Part shown: positions 1 through 11,743 of the stretch, piece by piece | Position numbering within the stretch: position 1 is the first letter of the stretch | Layout of the letters: each line of letters starts with the position of its first letter | Origin: Favolaschia claudopus | Taxonomy: Eukaryota > Basidiomycota > Agaricomycetes > Agaricales > Mycenaceae | Reading direction: 5' to 3' | Assembly: GCA_037176885.1 (NCBI GenBank) | Contig: JAWWNJ010000076.1 | Location: forward strand, 62,001 to 126,000 | DNA length: 64,000 nt | Notes under the pieces: model-generated | Databases searched by the model: none | Told to the model about the DNA's origin: nothing | The model's input: only the letters and a program-made list of their open reading frames with translations | Made by a program: the position numbers and the translations under genes

Positions 1-505
1 GTGGCCCCCAGAGTCATACCAGTGCCATTGCAGACACTCAACAGCCCCCTCTAATCACTCTCCATAGTCTTCCCGACGTGGTAGCCACTGGGGGCGCGAC
101 TTCGACGCGTCGAGTATATCCAGTGGCAAGTGGGAGCCGGCCAAAACCACGAGGTGGGTCGAGTGGAGGAGCGGGATGGGAGCGGGCATGCTTGAAGGAG
201 GCGAAGAACGTTCTACGAGGGTAGTACGAGGGTTGTGAAGGTGGGTGGTGGCAGGAAGGAAGAAACGAAGTAACCAAGAAGTAACGAAAGCCACAAGAGC
301 GGAGATTGAATTGCGCCGGGATGCCGCTCACGTGTCCAGCAAAGTTGTGGGGCTGAAAGTCAAGAACTCACATCGGCTGGGCTGCCGAGCTAGCCGGAAA
401 GTTCAGAACTTTCCGGTTGGCATCAACATTCAGAATATTTACTTTTTCTGGGTAGAAACGGCCGCGAGAATTCAATTCTTAGCATTCCTGACACACTGAG
501 AACGA
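1..505. other. Intergenic, no gene seen
   Basis: Only short open frames without recognisable motifs or good splice context occur here. The stretch lies just downstream of the stop codon of the minus-strand transcription factor gene and may hold its 3' UTR and terminator. Confidence 0.5.
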
Positions 506-3500
506 TTACTGCCCTTCCGAACTTTCCATCCAATTTCCGCCCATAAATTGCGGACCATCCGTCCGCGCATTCTCGTAGTATGCACTCCACGGTTCAAGAT
601 GCCTGAATGACGATTAAGTATTACCCACCGCGAGGAAAAAATATAAGGAAAAACTCACATATTATCGCAAGGGGCCGCCATCCACATCGACATGATATCG
701 GCGTCCAGAGTGCCGTTCATGGAGTCTGATGTGCCAGCAGCAGCTAGCAACTCCTCGATTGACATTCCCGGTTTTACGGGACACGATTCAGCTGGTGGGG
801 GTACGATGATATGTTCGGGAGAGCTTGAGAGTAGATCAGAATCAGTCTCCCTCTCCGAACTTGCTGATGAAATGTCGATGGGCAAGGGTTTGTCGAAGGA
901 CCAGAGTTCTTGAAGTAGTTCCCATAATCGTCCCACAGGTTGCAACCTATTGATCAATCAGCGTGGACTTGGTCGAATAATGTAAACTCACCTCGACTCC
1001 GAGTACTTGAGTATGCCCATCGCCGCGGAAACACGCGCTAAATCTTCATTCTTGACCGTCGGAATGCCAGCGCGTTTGTTGCCCAACGTGCACATAATCA
1101 AAATGACTCCTGAGACGAAAACTGGATTCTAAATTTATTCATTGTTTGAATCAGTTGGCTCGCGGAAAAAACAGACGACGGAACGCACATTGATATGCGA
1201 GAGAGGCAACCGCTGGAATTTTTTGAACCACATATCGGCCGTTTGGATGATGGTGCGCGCTGCGGCAGCACATATCGAAAGAGATGCTGTGGTCAGAGGA
1301 CTGCGTTTCTGAATGAAAGGTCGATGAATCTAAGATGCAGCCTCAGTAAATATTGCCCATCATTGAAGGCAAGATCTGACCGCCGTCAGAATATAGTTGT
1401 AGGTGACATAGAGAGTAACAGATTGGTCGAAGAAAACGCGGTCCTTCGGAGGGTTTTCTGGATCCCATCGAACTGAAACACGAATCTCTTGATTTCGGGT
1501 GGGCCGAAAAAAATCGGTAACGTACGATGGGCTGGAATCGAGTCCCTGAAATCACTCATCGCCTTATCAAATTCCTTGACAATGCGTTCCTCCCATTCAG
1601 GTCCGGTCCAGCCGAGCAATGTTCTTTCCCTCTTGGAACCATAGAGCCGACGCATTGCGTCGCTTAAGATCTGAATGAAACCACGAGTTAGGTGTCCCCG
1701 AGGAAGCTCTGGGAGCGTTTCTCACCTTGCTGAGTCGCAAGTGATATATAAAATACGTATATCGGGAAGGTTTGTCCGGGGGTTGGACCCATCCGTTGTC
1801 CATGTACTCGTCATCGGCGTCGATGGGACAATCAAGATCATATCTGCGGACAGTCAATGATAAAAAACATAGAGAATGTGGCAACCTACTCTTCCGTACG
1901 GAGACCCATGGGACGACCAAGGCAGAGACACACGATGGGTTCCAACCCGACAAATGTCCTGAAGGATTTATTAGCCAGATGAAATTTGAAACACCTCCGC
2001 GGCAGTTACCAGAATGCGCGCTTCCACAATTCATCTTCCGCTTTGGCTTTGTAAGTGTCAGGCTTCTTTCTGTGCTCCCCACGTTGTTGCAGACAACGAA
2101 TTCCAAGGCCCTATACCCAACGATGCATAAACCATCGCCATTTGAATCAGAACACTGCGGCTTACGATGTACACCCAGGACGCTTGGGGGCCAGATGATC
2201 CAATCATAAACAAACTCAACAACTAAAATCAATTCTGTTTAGCGGAAAATGAAAGAAACCTCGCAACTCACGGCATATGTCTGAACCTCATACAAAGTCG
2301 GCTCGACGATCTTGTTCATAGGTTGAATCTGACTGGCGAATTTCCAGCCAGCGGAAAGCGAAGCGGTATTAGCATCCTTGCCGACGAAAACGCGCGGGTC
2401 GTTGGAATACTGAGAAAAAGTGTCAGCGGAATCAACCAGAACATGAGTGAAAAAAGCGGAGGACCCGAGACGCAGAGGCTAAGACCGCCAGCAGGGTTCC
2501 TCCGAAGTCCTGGTTTACGAGATGCAAGCCTTGAGCCACGGATCGCTCGAAAGAAGGGCGGTGGAGGATTGGGTGGGTGGGGTGGATTGTGTCGAAGTAG
2601 ATTGCGACGAGAGTTGATATCAGGTCATCTGCCGGGTAGACGTAGTGCGGACGTCTATTGAGGGCCTCTTTTTCCCACTAGAAAAAGTTGACAATTGCCG
2701 GCTCGACATTGGTGGCAGACTCACCGGTAGGGTATCCCAAAATATCCGCCTCCGAAAAGGAAATGCCGTCGAGCGACCCATGTGTTGTTGTTTGATCTGT
2801 GCAACGTAGACTAAGCACAAAAAGCCTTTTTCTTGACTCTGAGCTGACTCACTGCGATGGCGTCGTTTGCGAGCACAAGATTACTGGCCAATCCAAAGTA
2901 TTTGTTCTGGTTCGCATCGAGCGCAAAATGGCTGAAACGATGGACCAAATTCTGTTGGATATCCAGCGCATCACCGTCATCGTCAGATTCGGAAGACGCG
3001 GTCTCTGCATCCGGGGTAAGAGCTGGTGTTCTCAACGCGTCTGGTGCCTTTGAACGTAGCGGTTTGGAGCATCGTGAACAAACAGACACAGCTTTAAGTT
3101 CAGCCGTGAGTCTGTCAATTTCTTTCTGCATGTCTTCAGTCGTTCTAACTGAGGTCAGAAACGCTGCCAGCAAACGAAGAACAGCAGACCAACAATTTCT
3201 TGATCATTTTGCGACCGCGTTTCTTGACTGGCTGCAGATATGTACAAATTACTCCGAATTGCAAACAGTGACTGCAAGTATTGTCGGGTCTGTTGGCAGT
3301 AAGACCGTCACCTAGCGCGGATCGTTGTTTGTAGATAATTGAAGGGAAAACAGCGCTCCTACATCGAACTGTACGATTTGCTCAGAGTGGATCATTGTTT
3401 TGTTTTTCTCGTTTGCTCACTTTTCCTATGCTTACAAACATCACACGAGCGTTGATTCTTGGGTGGTGGTAGATATGAGGACAATTCGTCGTGCGTTTCG

Positions 3501-3508
3501 TCGGCCAT
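506..3508 (-). CDS. Zn2Cys6 fungal-specific transcription factor
   Basis: A multi-exon gene that reads through about ten GT-AG introns. The first exon, from the ATG at 3508, holds the first half of a Gal4-type zinc cluster (CDVCKHRK). After a 5' intron comes the second half (DNTCSHC, then C six residues later, then KKRGRK). A predicted coiled-coil linker (TTEDMQKEIDRLTAELK) follows. The fungal-specific middle homology domain is clear: YPADDLISTLVAIYFDTIHP, then PILHRPSFERSVAQGLHL, DDPRVFV-like NDPRVFVGKDAN, GLGIRCLQQRGEHRKK, AEDELWKRAFW, LCLGRPMGL, YDLDCPIDADDEYMDN, and FIHRPFI near 1.3 kb. The gene ends with an acidic, Ser-rich tail and an aromatic last exon (WSAYYENARTDG...), with TAA at 506-508. 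Family knowledge: such proteins are nuclear, bind CGG-type sites and often regulate carbon or secondary metabolism. The target here is unknown. Oddity: with the best splice at intron 1 the third cysteine of the cluster (usual VRCD) is not recovered, so a microexon, a mis-assigned intron or a damaged cluster is possible. Confidence 0.85.
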
Positions 3509-3772
3509 GTTGTTCAGTTGCTGTTTCTTGATTTCCTGTTCCGGGGCTACTGGATTGATTGCGCTTTGAACGACCGTATATTCTGGTCAGATTCTTGGAT
3601 AGTTGCTGAACGGAATCGGCTGTGTGGTCGTAAAAGGAGAGTTAGATGTGGGATTGATCATTTGATGGGTAATCAATGGGGTTGTCTTCTGACTCATACA
3701 TACCTACGCGGCGCTTTCATCACCCAAGCCTCAAGCTACTAAAAGAGCAGAATTGACTATCTTCACCATGTA

Positions 3773-4340
3773 CTATGAATCAGGGTGAACCGTGTCGGGG
3801 ATTGACATTTCGCAGAACTTGAGCGGAATCAATTCTTTGCTATCCTTCGGAAATCCGGTACAAAAGGACGCAAATCGAAAACACTGGGTACAATCCCCGA
3901 GCCTCGTTGACCAAGGTTCTGCAGAAGGGGCAGCTGTGCCGATATCACAAGTACTCAAGACGTCAAGTCCCTCTGGGTTCATCAATCCTTTAAAGCGATT
4001 GTGGCTGGCGCAGCCTTCGATACCGTATGACTGACCTCATTTTCGCTCGTTGTATCGCTGGACTATCAAACTCGAGCAACTCCTGGTCTTGATGAGACCT
4101 TCTGTGGGCCTCCATGAAAAATGCCACCTTAGAATGGCTGATTGCTGCCCAAATCTCTCCTGGCTCGTTGACTATCTGCGTGACCACTGACGACACCCTT
4201 TGAATCGTCATTGTGGACGACTGGCCCACATCTTGCCAAGACGCCGCTGTAGCTTCAAACGGGAGAGCAGAAGCACCGAGGAAGTCAGAAGCCTTTCGCC
4301 TTTCAAGGGGACACGAGATCCGGTATTTGATTAGCCCCAA
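3773..4340 (-). CDS. Possible small minus-strand gene, unrecognised
   Basis: Two adjoining minus-strand open stretches have protein-like composition. The upstream one (about 3990-4340) contains QRVSSVVTQIVNEPGEIWAA and FFMEAHRRSHQDQELLEF. The downstream one, in another frame, contains CPFCRTLVNEARG, which looks like the last cysteine pair of a RING or similar zinc finger, after a plausible intron end (..CACAG). I could not join them into a convincing full gene. It may be a short RING-like protein or a gene remnant. The rest of 3509-4980 shows nothing else. Confidence 0.25.
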
Positions 4341-4980
4341 GCGCTGAGCTCAAAGATCTAGGGGCCCTCCACTAGTATACTAACGAGGCCGACCATCCGC
4401 CTCGATTCTTCTACCTCCGACTTTGGACGACTTTCTGAACGACTCAATCAAGACTTGGCACTACTTCCTACTTTCATTGCACGTCAATCTTTGGTCTTGC
4501 TTCACCAACGTTGTAACGGGCGGCCAGAGCAAATATTCCACAAGGAAAGATACAGCTCGAGCCTGCGAAGCTTAGACTCTGACGCCCAAAGGACTCGAAC
4601 CATTCACGTTTTTCGGGATTCCTTGTCTTCCGCTGGTCGATTCAAACTGACCCCTCAAACCGGCGTCAAGTTGTCAAGTAAATCAGCTGTGAGACCGGCG
4701 GGGCGGTCACTCCGATTCTGCTCTGCGAGAATTGCGGGACCAGAGCCCTCTACTGGCGCTTTCAGTCTCCGCATGACCGCATCCCTTTTTTCTTCCGCTT
4801 AGATCTTGCTTGGGTCGGCAAGACTGGTGCGTCTTCTGCCTTGACTTCGCCTTGAGCATTCTTTGCCTCGTATACACCTAGTACCGTAGCTTTGTGCTGT
4901 CAATTTGCAGCAATAAATTTGAGTTATCACAGGCCAAAATAGTTTGTTACGTACGATACGGCGCTTGACCGAATACCACC
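4341..4980. other. Intergenic, probable promoter region of the transporter gene
   Basis: No supported gene. The stretch lies directly upstream of the transporter ATG at 4981. A 115-residue plus-strand open frame at 4455-4802 has no motif and no intron signals and was not called. Confidence 0.4.
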
Positions 4981-7593
4981 ATGAGCTCGCCGTCTAAACC
5001 GCTGAATATCGCCATAAGCCCTCCCCCAGACCGAGACACTCTGGGTGTGCCAGGTTCTCTGTCGACGCCCTATGGCACCCCCAATATCCAGCAATTGCGG
5101 GCGCAATATGCTGGGACGCCTCCACTGCCCAATATCCCTCCACGGAGGGCGCCGGACTCTGACGCGTCTCCACTACCTTCTACGCCTCCACGGAACGCAC
5201 TGAAACCTCAGGAATCCGACCCTTCCATCCGGACGACGTCCCAGCCAGGCTCATTCCAGGGTGGTGGAATCGCTGCGCTTCGTCCGGCTTCCCGGTCCAA
5301 TACGCCCAATAATGGCAGTGAAGCTGAACTAACGCTGGAGGACCTACCAGACGAGGAGAAGGCTCGCGTGCTTCGTCGACATCTTGTGTCCAAACAGGAG
5401 AGAGAGGGCGATACTCCCGTCGCTGGTGGTTCCGGATCTCGCCGCTCGTCCGACACGCAACCTGCGCATGTCCAGCAAGAGACCGAGCCGTTCCCAATAC
5501 CGTATCATACGCCAGGCGCGGACGTTACGTGCGTCTCTTCGTAATCCTCCGTGCCAGTCTGAATTTTTCATTTCAAATTTACAGTCACGACATTTACAAA
5601 TGGAATGTGGACCAGCGCCGCCTTGCTGCCCGTGGGCGTGCTGCCTCACTTGCAGTCACACGCGCCTCTGCACCCGACCCTGCTTTCGAACACATCCACG
5701 AGCCCGGCGGATTCCGCCGCAACTATCTTTTACTGCGTGCCAATGAACGCGGCGACGAAGAGCCGGTGATCCTGAACAACTTTATCGAGTTCTTGTACAT
5801 CTTCGGGCATTTTGCGGGTGAAGACCTTGAGGAAGATGAAGACGAGGACGAAGACGACGTCGAAGGCGCGGAGGCAGAGGCGGGGGCAGCGTCCGAGGCC
5901 GCGCCCCTGTTAGGCCCGAGGAGGTCGACGTCGCGCTCGATATCGCGGCTACGACGGAAGCGCATGTCGTCCGTTGGTCCACGCGGCAACGCTACCGTCC
6001 CCCAAGCCGTTCTCATGCTGCTCAAAGCCTTCGTCGGAACCGGCGTCCTCTTCCTCGGCAAAGCGTTCTACAACGGCGGCCTCCTCTTCTCCACCGTCCT
6101 CTTCGTCCTCATCGCCCTCATCTCCCTACACTCCTTCCTTCTCCTCGTGCGCACCAAGTTCGTCGTCCCTGGCTCGTTTGGCGACATCGGAGGCACGCTC
6201 TACGGCAACTGGTTCCGACTGCTCATCCTCGGCTCCATCGTCGTCTCGCAGATCGGCTTCGTCTCGGCGTACATCATCTTCGTCGCGCAGAACCTCCGGG
6301 CGCTCATCATGGGTATCACGGAGTGTGCCAGGATCGTGAACATCGGCTGGCTAATCTTGGTGCAGCTGATCGTGTTCCTCCCTCTAGCGCTCGTGCGCGA
6401 CCTCGCAAAGCTGAGCACGACGGCGCTCATTGCGGACGGGTTCATTGTCGTGGGGCTGGTGTATATATTCGCGACCGAGATCAGTGTCGTGGCCGCGAGG
6501 GGTATTGCGGATGTAAAGATGTTTAATCCGAAGGACTTTTCGTTGTTTGTTGGGTGTGTCTTGGGGCTACTTCCTTCTTCCTGGCTGACGTCTGACTAGT
6601 GTCGCCGTGTTCTCGTTTGAGGGCGTCGGTATGGTCATCCCAATCACCGATGCTATGCGAGAACCGCGCAAGTTCCCGAAGGTGCTTACAGGAGTGATGC
6701 TCGTCGTGCTGGGTTCGTCTTTTTCTTGGCCCTCTAAACCATGGTTCTAACCCTTTTGATAAAGTGTTGTTCGGCGGCGCGGGAGCGCTGGGCTACCTCA
6801 CCTTCGGCTCGGACATCCAGACTGTTGTGCTCGTCAATCTTGACCCGAGTAGCAAGATGGTGCAATCGGTGCGGTACAGCTCATCCTTGTAACCTTAGTT
6901 CGTCGTACGCCCTACCTTCCGTCCAAATCGGGTCTCACTCATAATTGGACCTTATCCGTCATTGCGTCCATGCCTTCGCAGCTTCGCACCTTCTATCATG
7001 TTGCCTTCCCGCCCTTCACTCACTGACGGTATCCTCTCAACAGGTCCAATTCATTTACTCTCTCGCCATCATGCTCTCCGTCCCCCTCCAGCTCTTCCCC
7101 GCCGTCCGAATCATGGAGAACGGACTATTCACGCGCAGCGGCAAGGGCGACTGGAGCGTTAAGTGGCAGAAGAATTGGTTCCGCTTTGCTACCGTCGTGG
7201 CTTCGGCGCTCCTCAGTTGGTGGGGCGCAGCGGACTTGGACAAGTTCGTCGCGTTCATTGGGTGCTTTGCCTGGTATGTCGAGGCTGCTGCATGATGTAT
7301 ATTGGAGATTGGAGCTGATGATGCCGCCAGTGTCCCGCTCTGCTATGTGTATCCCGCGATGCTGCATTATAAGGCATGCGCAGATACGCGTCGGAAGAAG
7401 GCGGGGGATATTGCGATGATTGTGTTTGGGCTGATCGCTGCGGCGTATACGACGATACAGACCGTGAAGGTGCGTTCTACTTCTGTCCCTCCACTCCATC
7501 CTGTACTCGATTATCTTACTGACGCCATGGTCCCCGCAGTTGATGCTGGAGCCCGATGATGGTGGTCCACCAGTGTTTGGCAATTGCCCATGA
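4981..7593 (+). CDS. AVT-type vacuolar amino acid transporter (AAAP family)
   Basis: Seven exons fit GT-AG splicing and give a continuous 718-residue protein: 4981-5528, 5585-6553, 6600-6712, 6765-6868, 7044-7273, 7331-7469, 7540-7593. The N-terminal 180 residues are Pro/Ser-rich with repeated TPP-type motifs and are probably a cytosolic tail. A conserved block follows (HDIYKWNVDQ, FRRNYLLLRANERG, NNFIEFLYIFGHFAGEDLEE), then an acidic run of Asp/Glu. The membrane core starts with TVPQAVLMLLKAFVGTGVLF, LGKAFYNGGLLFS, then several hydrophobic segments, FSFEGVGMVIPITDAMREP, LFGGAGALGYLTFG, VQFIYSLAIMLSVPLQLFPA and CYVYPAMLHYKA. Family knowledge: Avt3/Avt4-like carriers export neutral amino acids from the vacuole. 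The long disordered N-tail with the IEFLYIFGHFAGEDLE motif is typical of the fungal Avt3 group. The reading frame is undamaged, so the gene is probably functional. The exact substrate cannot be read from sequence. Confidence 0.9.
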
Positions 7594-7817
7594 TGCGTGA
7601 TGTTGCAGGGGGATACGCGGATAGACGTGATGCTTAATCTTGTGAATGTAGGGGTTGATCTTTTAGGGTGGAGTCCGCATATATCCATAGCAATTTCCAG
7701 CTACGTACAAACATTCAAATTGCACAAATTCAAAACAAATTTAGCACAATCTTCACAAGCGCTGAAGAGGCGCCCGGCACGTAGTGGTACAGACCGACTA
7801 CAAGCTCAACAGCTTTC

Positions 7818-9489
7818 GTGCCATGCTGTTCGGTACTCAGCCCTGTCCCCTCCCAACTCGTCCCTTCGTCAGCCGCCCCCTCCCCCGGCACCAACACGCT
7901 CATCCCAGATATGTCGAAAAATCTAGACCAAATTACGACGAGAGCCGCTGATCTGTGCAGCTGGTGCTCAACTATACCCGACATAAGCCATATACAGCAA
8001 CTCTCTGAGGCTACCCTCGCGGTTTGCAAGGCTGCTACCAGCTTGGTTTGTACCCGTTCTCTCACAAATAAGCCCTATCCTCGTAGCAGGCACTGAATCT
8101 GCTACAGGAAGGAAACAGTCAAGTTGAGAAGCTTGCCGCTTTCGTGGTGGAAAACACCGAGAAGTTGGCGTCGCAAACGTTGCGCCAAGCTCTGTCGCCG
8201 GAAATTACTCAATACCTAAAGCTCTACGCGGAGTACGTGCGAGTTGCTCGTTTGCACTCTGATACTGATGCGACTCCCCGCGAAGAAAATTGAACGAAAT
8301 CCGCCGAGCACTCAAACAGATGGCTTTGCAGCGTAAACCAGCTGTCAAGTGGGCAGCGAGTACGATATTGGCTCGGAAAAATCCAGAATTACGACGTTCA
8401 AAGGCCGAGATGAAGAAACTTTTGCATAGACTCGTACGTTCGGTTTATCAAATCACTGTCGTCTATTTCTGAAGGATTCTCTGTCACAGAATGCCACTAT
8501 CCGAAAGTCGTCTGAGCCTAAGCATATTTTGCGTAGTGACTGCGCCCTTGAAATTATCTCTCTGGGCACTAAAACCTTGGGGGCCATTAGCGAGGCACCG
8601 GGGCTCAATCTACTGAAACCTGCGTTGGGCGCCGTGTCGATCATTTGCGAGCAAGCAAAAGTGAGCACCCATCATTTGTGTGTGTGGCATCTGACAGAGG
8701 AGAAACTAGCTGGTGAGGCGCAACAAGGAGGCTGCTCTTGAGCTTTCTCGCCATTCAAGCGCCGTGATTCAGTCCATCGTGAACCATACGGAAGCCTTCG
8801 ATGTATCTGGGTCAACTAATACTCGTGCGTTTGAGGAAGTTGGAGCGTGCGTCTCATGACTTTCATTCCAAGCGATAACCCATTCAATCCTCTTTATAGG
8901 GCTTTGCAAGACATCCAAGCGTACCTCACAACTCTCAGCAAACCCCGTCGCCGTCTCTTGATCTGGATTATGGCAGATCAAGAGAAGGATCGGATTTCTC
9001 AACTCAAATTCGCACTAGACAGAGCACTGGCATTATTCACGGTCAGTCAATCATTGAAAAGTGTTCTACACACAGTTGAATTTCTTTCGGCAACAAGTCA
9101 GTAAATGTCTTGGAAACCCACGCTGCAGTACGCATGCATGGTCTTGAAATCCGAGAACTTTCTCGTTCAAAAGTGGACCGTAAGATGATTGCGGTGAGTC
9201 TGTTCACCACCCCTGTGCATCACAGTGACGGATCACCGGTACAGCCTATCATGCTTCCGCTTTTTTTTTTTAGCTGTTCATAGTTAACAAATCGTTAGAA
9301 GAAGCCCAAGTTCGTGATTTGACAGACTCTGACTCCGACTTGCACAGCCCTGGCGACGTCAGTGGATTCTTAGCTATTCTTAGTTACGAAAACGTACTAA
9401 ATATAAGTCGGCCCATGCATGATAACTTACCATCCGAGTCAAATTCGAGTCTCTTTGTCTTCCAACACGCAATTGCGACTAGAGCCTGA
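7818..9489 (+). CDS. Tandem MLKL-NTD/HeLo-like four-helix domain protein
   Basis: Eight exons join in frame to 426 residues: 7818-8045, 8090-8232, 8286-8433, 8490-8660, 8710-8846, 8900-9041, 9098-9193, 9274-9489. Two related helical domains lie in tandem. The first (about residues 35-170) has QLSEATLAVCKAATSLA, LNEIRRALKQMA and KNPELRRSKAEMKKLL. The second (about 190-340) has NLLKPALGAVSIICEQAK, RNKEAALELSRHSSAV and KPRRRLLIWIMADQEKDRI, then FALDRALALFT. This layout matches the fungal MLKL-NTD (four-helix-bundle) proteins that often head STAND/NLR or kinase-like cell-death receptors. Here no NB-ARC, NACHT or kinase part follows. The protein ends in a short tail with HGLEIRELSRSKVDRKMIA and an acidic stretch. 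Inference: it may be a stand-alone membrane-active or regulatory partner. The start could also be the in-frame ATG at 7911. The gene lies 225 bp after the transporter and is probably separate. Confidence 0.75.
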
Positions 9490-9737
9490 GTATCGAGCTA
9501 TTTTCAAAGGTATTGGTCTTCTCTTTGTCGAGCCCCCGAAACTGCATACTTGCTGAGGTACTGGCATTGAATTCCTCTGTGCTTCGACTCTTAAGTTCGT
9601 TCAGTTCTACAGTGATGCATCGGCGGGTGTGATCGGGAGCTCGGCTGCGCGGTTTCGACTCAGAGAAGTCCAGAGACCGAACAGTACATAGAGCCCCTGT
9701 ATTGTCAGTCACTAGTCACTCCCTGCCCGGCGTTCCT

Positions 9738-9848
9738 GAGGAGGAGGAGGAGGATAAAACGCGTGCATGGTCTTGAACTCAGAGAGCTTTCTCGCTTGAA
9801 TGTGGAGCGTGAGATGATTGCGGCGAGGAGGAGGAGGAGGAGGATAAA
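9738..9848 (+). pseudogene. Stray paralogous exon flanked by GAG microsatellites
   Basis: Positions 9765-9823 match exon 7 of the upstream gene (9135-9193) at about 50 of 59 bases. The frame stays open and encodes MHGLELRELSRLNVEREMIA, against MHGLEIRELSRSKVDRKMIA in the gene. Both sides carry a GAGGAGGAGG run ending in GGATAAA (about 9738-9758 and 9825-9848), which forms a direct repeat around the exon fragment. No other part of the gene is repeated here. It looks like an exon left by duplication or deletion in a multi-copy family. Confidence 0.6.
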
Positions 9849-10590
9849 TTATACTGGCACGGTCCCACAATTGGAACAGCCAGTTACTAAGGACATGGTG
9901 ACTAATAACTAATACTAGCTAAAAATCCCTTTGTTAGCCCTTAGAGCACAATACACTACCAAGGGGGGGCGGAGATTTGTAGACGGGCGTAGAGTCCTCT
10001 GCCGTGTCTCGTGGACGCGGCCAACATGAACGGCTGAAAACCCTCGGAGCTTCGAGGTAAAAAATCCCCGCACTGTCGAGGGCGACTACGCCGTCTTCAA
10101 ATCTGCAGTCCCCGTGGGCGCACATGCATAAGTCATAATTAAATCAGTTGGATTGTAGTGGAGTGGTGGGACAAGTAGAAATCCCGTCTGATTCTCAGCA
10201 TTGGCGTCGAATAAAAGACCTCCAGTACGTCGTAGCAGTATTTGGCAATGAGAGCGGTGACCTCTCGGCGCGGGAGAAGAAAAGGCCGGCATCGGTGTAA
10301 GCACCGAGTAGAGTACGGTGGGAACATTCAACGAACAAGTTAATCTGACGAGGAATTATCTCGTAGGGGATGCCGACGAGGGTAATACAGCGCAAAGCGG
10401 GAGTTTCCGCTGTTGGAATGCGCTGCAATTAGACCCAGGTTTTGGCCCCACGTAGCGCCAGATGGTGCGTGTCTCAAAGATGTCTACTTCTCGTTGAAAA
10501 AAGACATCCCTGTCACGCCTTCGAAACAGAACGTCGTCTTTTTTTTCTAAATCGGGACTTAACCTTTCTTTCGACTTAACCTTTTCTTCG
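9849..10590. other. No gene supported
   Basis: Several short overlapping minus-strand open frames occur but none has motifs, codon periodicity I can recognise, or linked splice sites. Confidence 0.4.
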
Positions 10591-11700
10591 ATCATCCTCC
10601 GGCCATCGATCATCCCTCGGCCATCGGCCTCATCCTCGGCCGCATCGGTCGTCCTCGGTCGGTCCTCGGGAGAGATAGAGATGAGATGAGATCTATCTCT
10701 CTATCTATGTCTTCAACGCGGATTAATCCTCTATCTATCTATCTATTATCTGTGTCTGTCTGTCTCTGAACTGAACGGATTAATCCCTTTTAATCCCTTT
10801 TAATCCTCTATCCGTCTTCCCTTCGCTGTCTGTCGAACGGGTTAATCCTCTCCCTCCCTCCTCTCCCTCCCACATCGGATTAATCCCTCCTTCTATCCGT
10901 CTTCGCTGTCTTCTGAACGGATTAATCCTCCCTCCTCCTCCCACACCCACCAACGGATTAATCCTCCGTCCATCCTCTCATCCCGTCGTCGTCCCATTCG
11001 GATTAATCCTCCCGTCTGTCGTCCTTTGTTATCTATCGGATTAATCCTCCGTCGCCATCCATCGTCCGCGTCAAGCAAAGATTCGACGGAGGATTAATCC
11101 GTTCCCATCCTTCTCTCTTCCACACTTACTGGGCCGGCCGGAGATCAATCCAATCCATCCGTCTTTGCATGTCTCCTTTTGCACTCTTGAATCCTTCCTT
11201 CTCTTCTCCTCTGTCTGGTCTGGTTTGTGGTTTGGATTCTTTGCTTGCAATGTCTCCTCTTGTTTTACACTCTTCTCCCTCTGGTTTGTGGTTTGGATTA
11301 ATCCTTCCGCTCATTTATTTTCCCCTAATCTTTCGGATTAATCTTCCACCTCACTGTTATCTGTCTGCCAGACGGATGAACTCCTTTCTGCTCTTTATCC
11401 TTCTTGCTGACTCGAGTTGTCACTGGCTTGGTTTGAATCGAATCGCTCTCTTTCGAGAGTAGCTCGCTCCAGTTTCCTCTGTTTTTTAACTGGGCACCAC
11501 GCATTCGTCTTGCCATCCCATCCCACCTTACCTTATCCTACTTTTACTTTAATCACTCTCTGATATTTCTTTCTCTGTCCGTCCTGTCCATGACTGACAC
11601 CAGCATTCTAGCTTCGGGCCTTTCATCTGGATCATCCCCTTCCTCTTTGGGCTTCTACTGTTGGTTCTAACTATGAACTCCTTGAACTCCTTCATGTTTC
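10591..11700. repeat. Pyrimidine-rich tract with GGATTAATCC palindrome array
   Basis: A long CT-rich tract (TCTATC, TCCTC and CCTCCT runs) contains nine perfect copies of the 10-bp palindrome GGATTAATCC, at 10720, 10777, 10877, 10919, 10955, 11000, 11038, 11091 and 11295. Variants lie at 10839 (GGGTTAATCC) and 11335 (GGATTAATCT), with extra TAATCC half-sites at 10791 and 10801. Spacing is irregular, about 35-60 bp in the dense part. No coding potential is evident. Confidence 0.75.
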
Positions 11701-11743
11701 GGTCACTCCCTCGCCGGGAGTCGACCCGTCTGGCCAGACGCTC

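Noticed and set aside
4570..4610. GGACTCGAACCATTC, which looks like a reversed tRNA T-loop
   Set aside because: Neighbouring sequence does not form the T stem, acceptor stem or anticodon arm on either strand.
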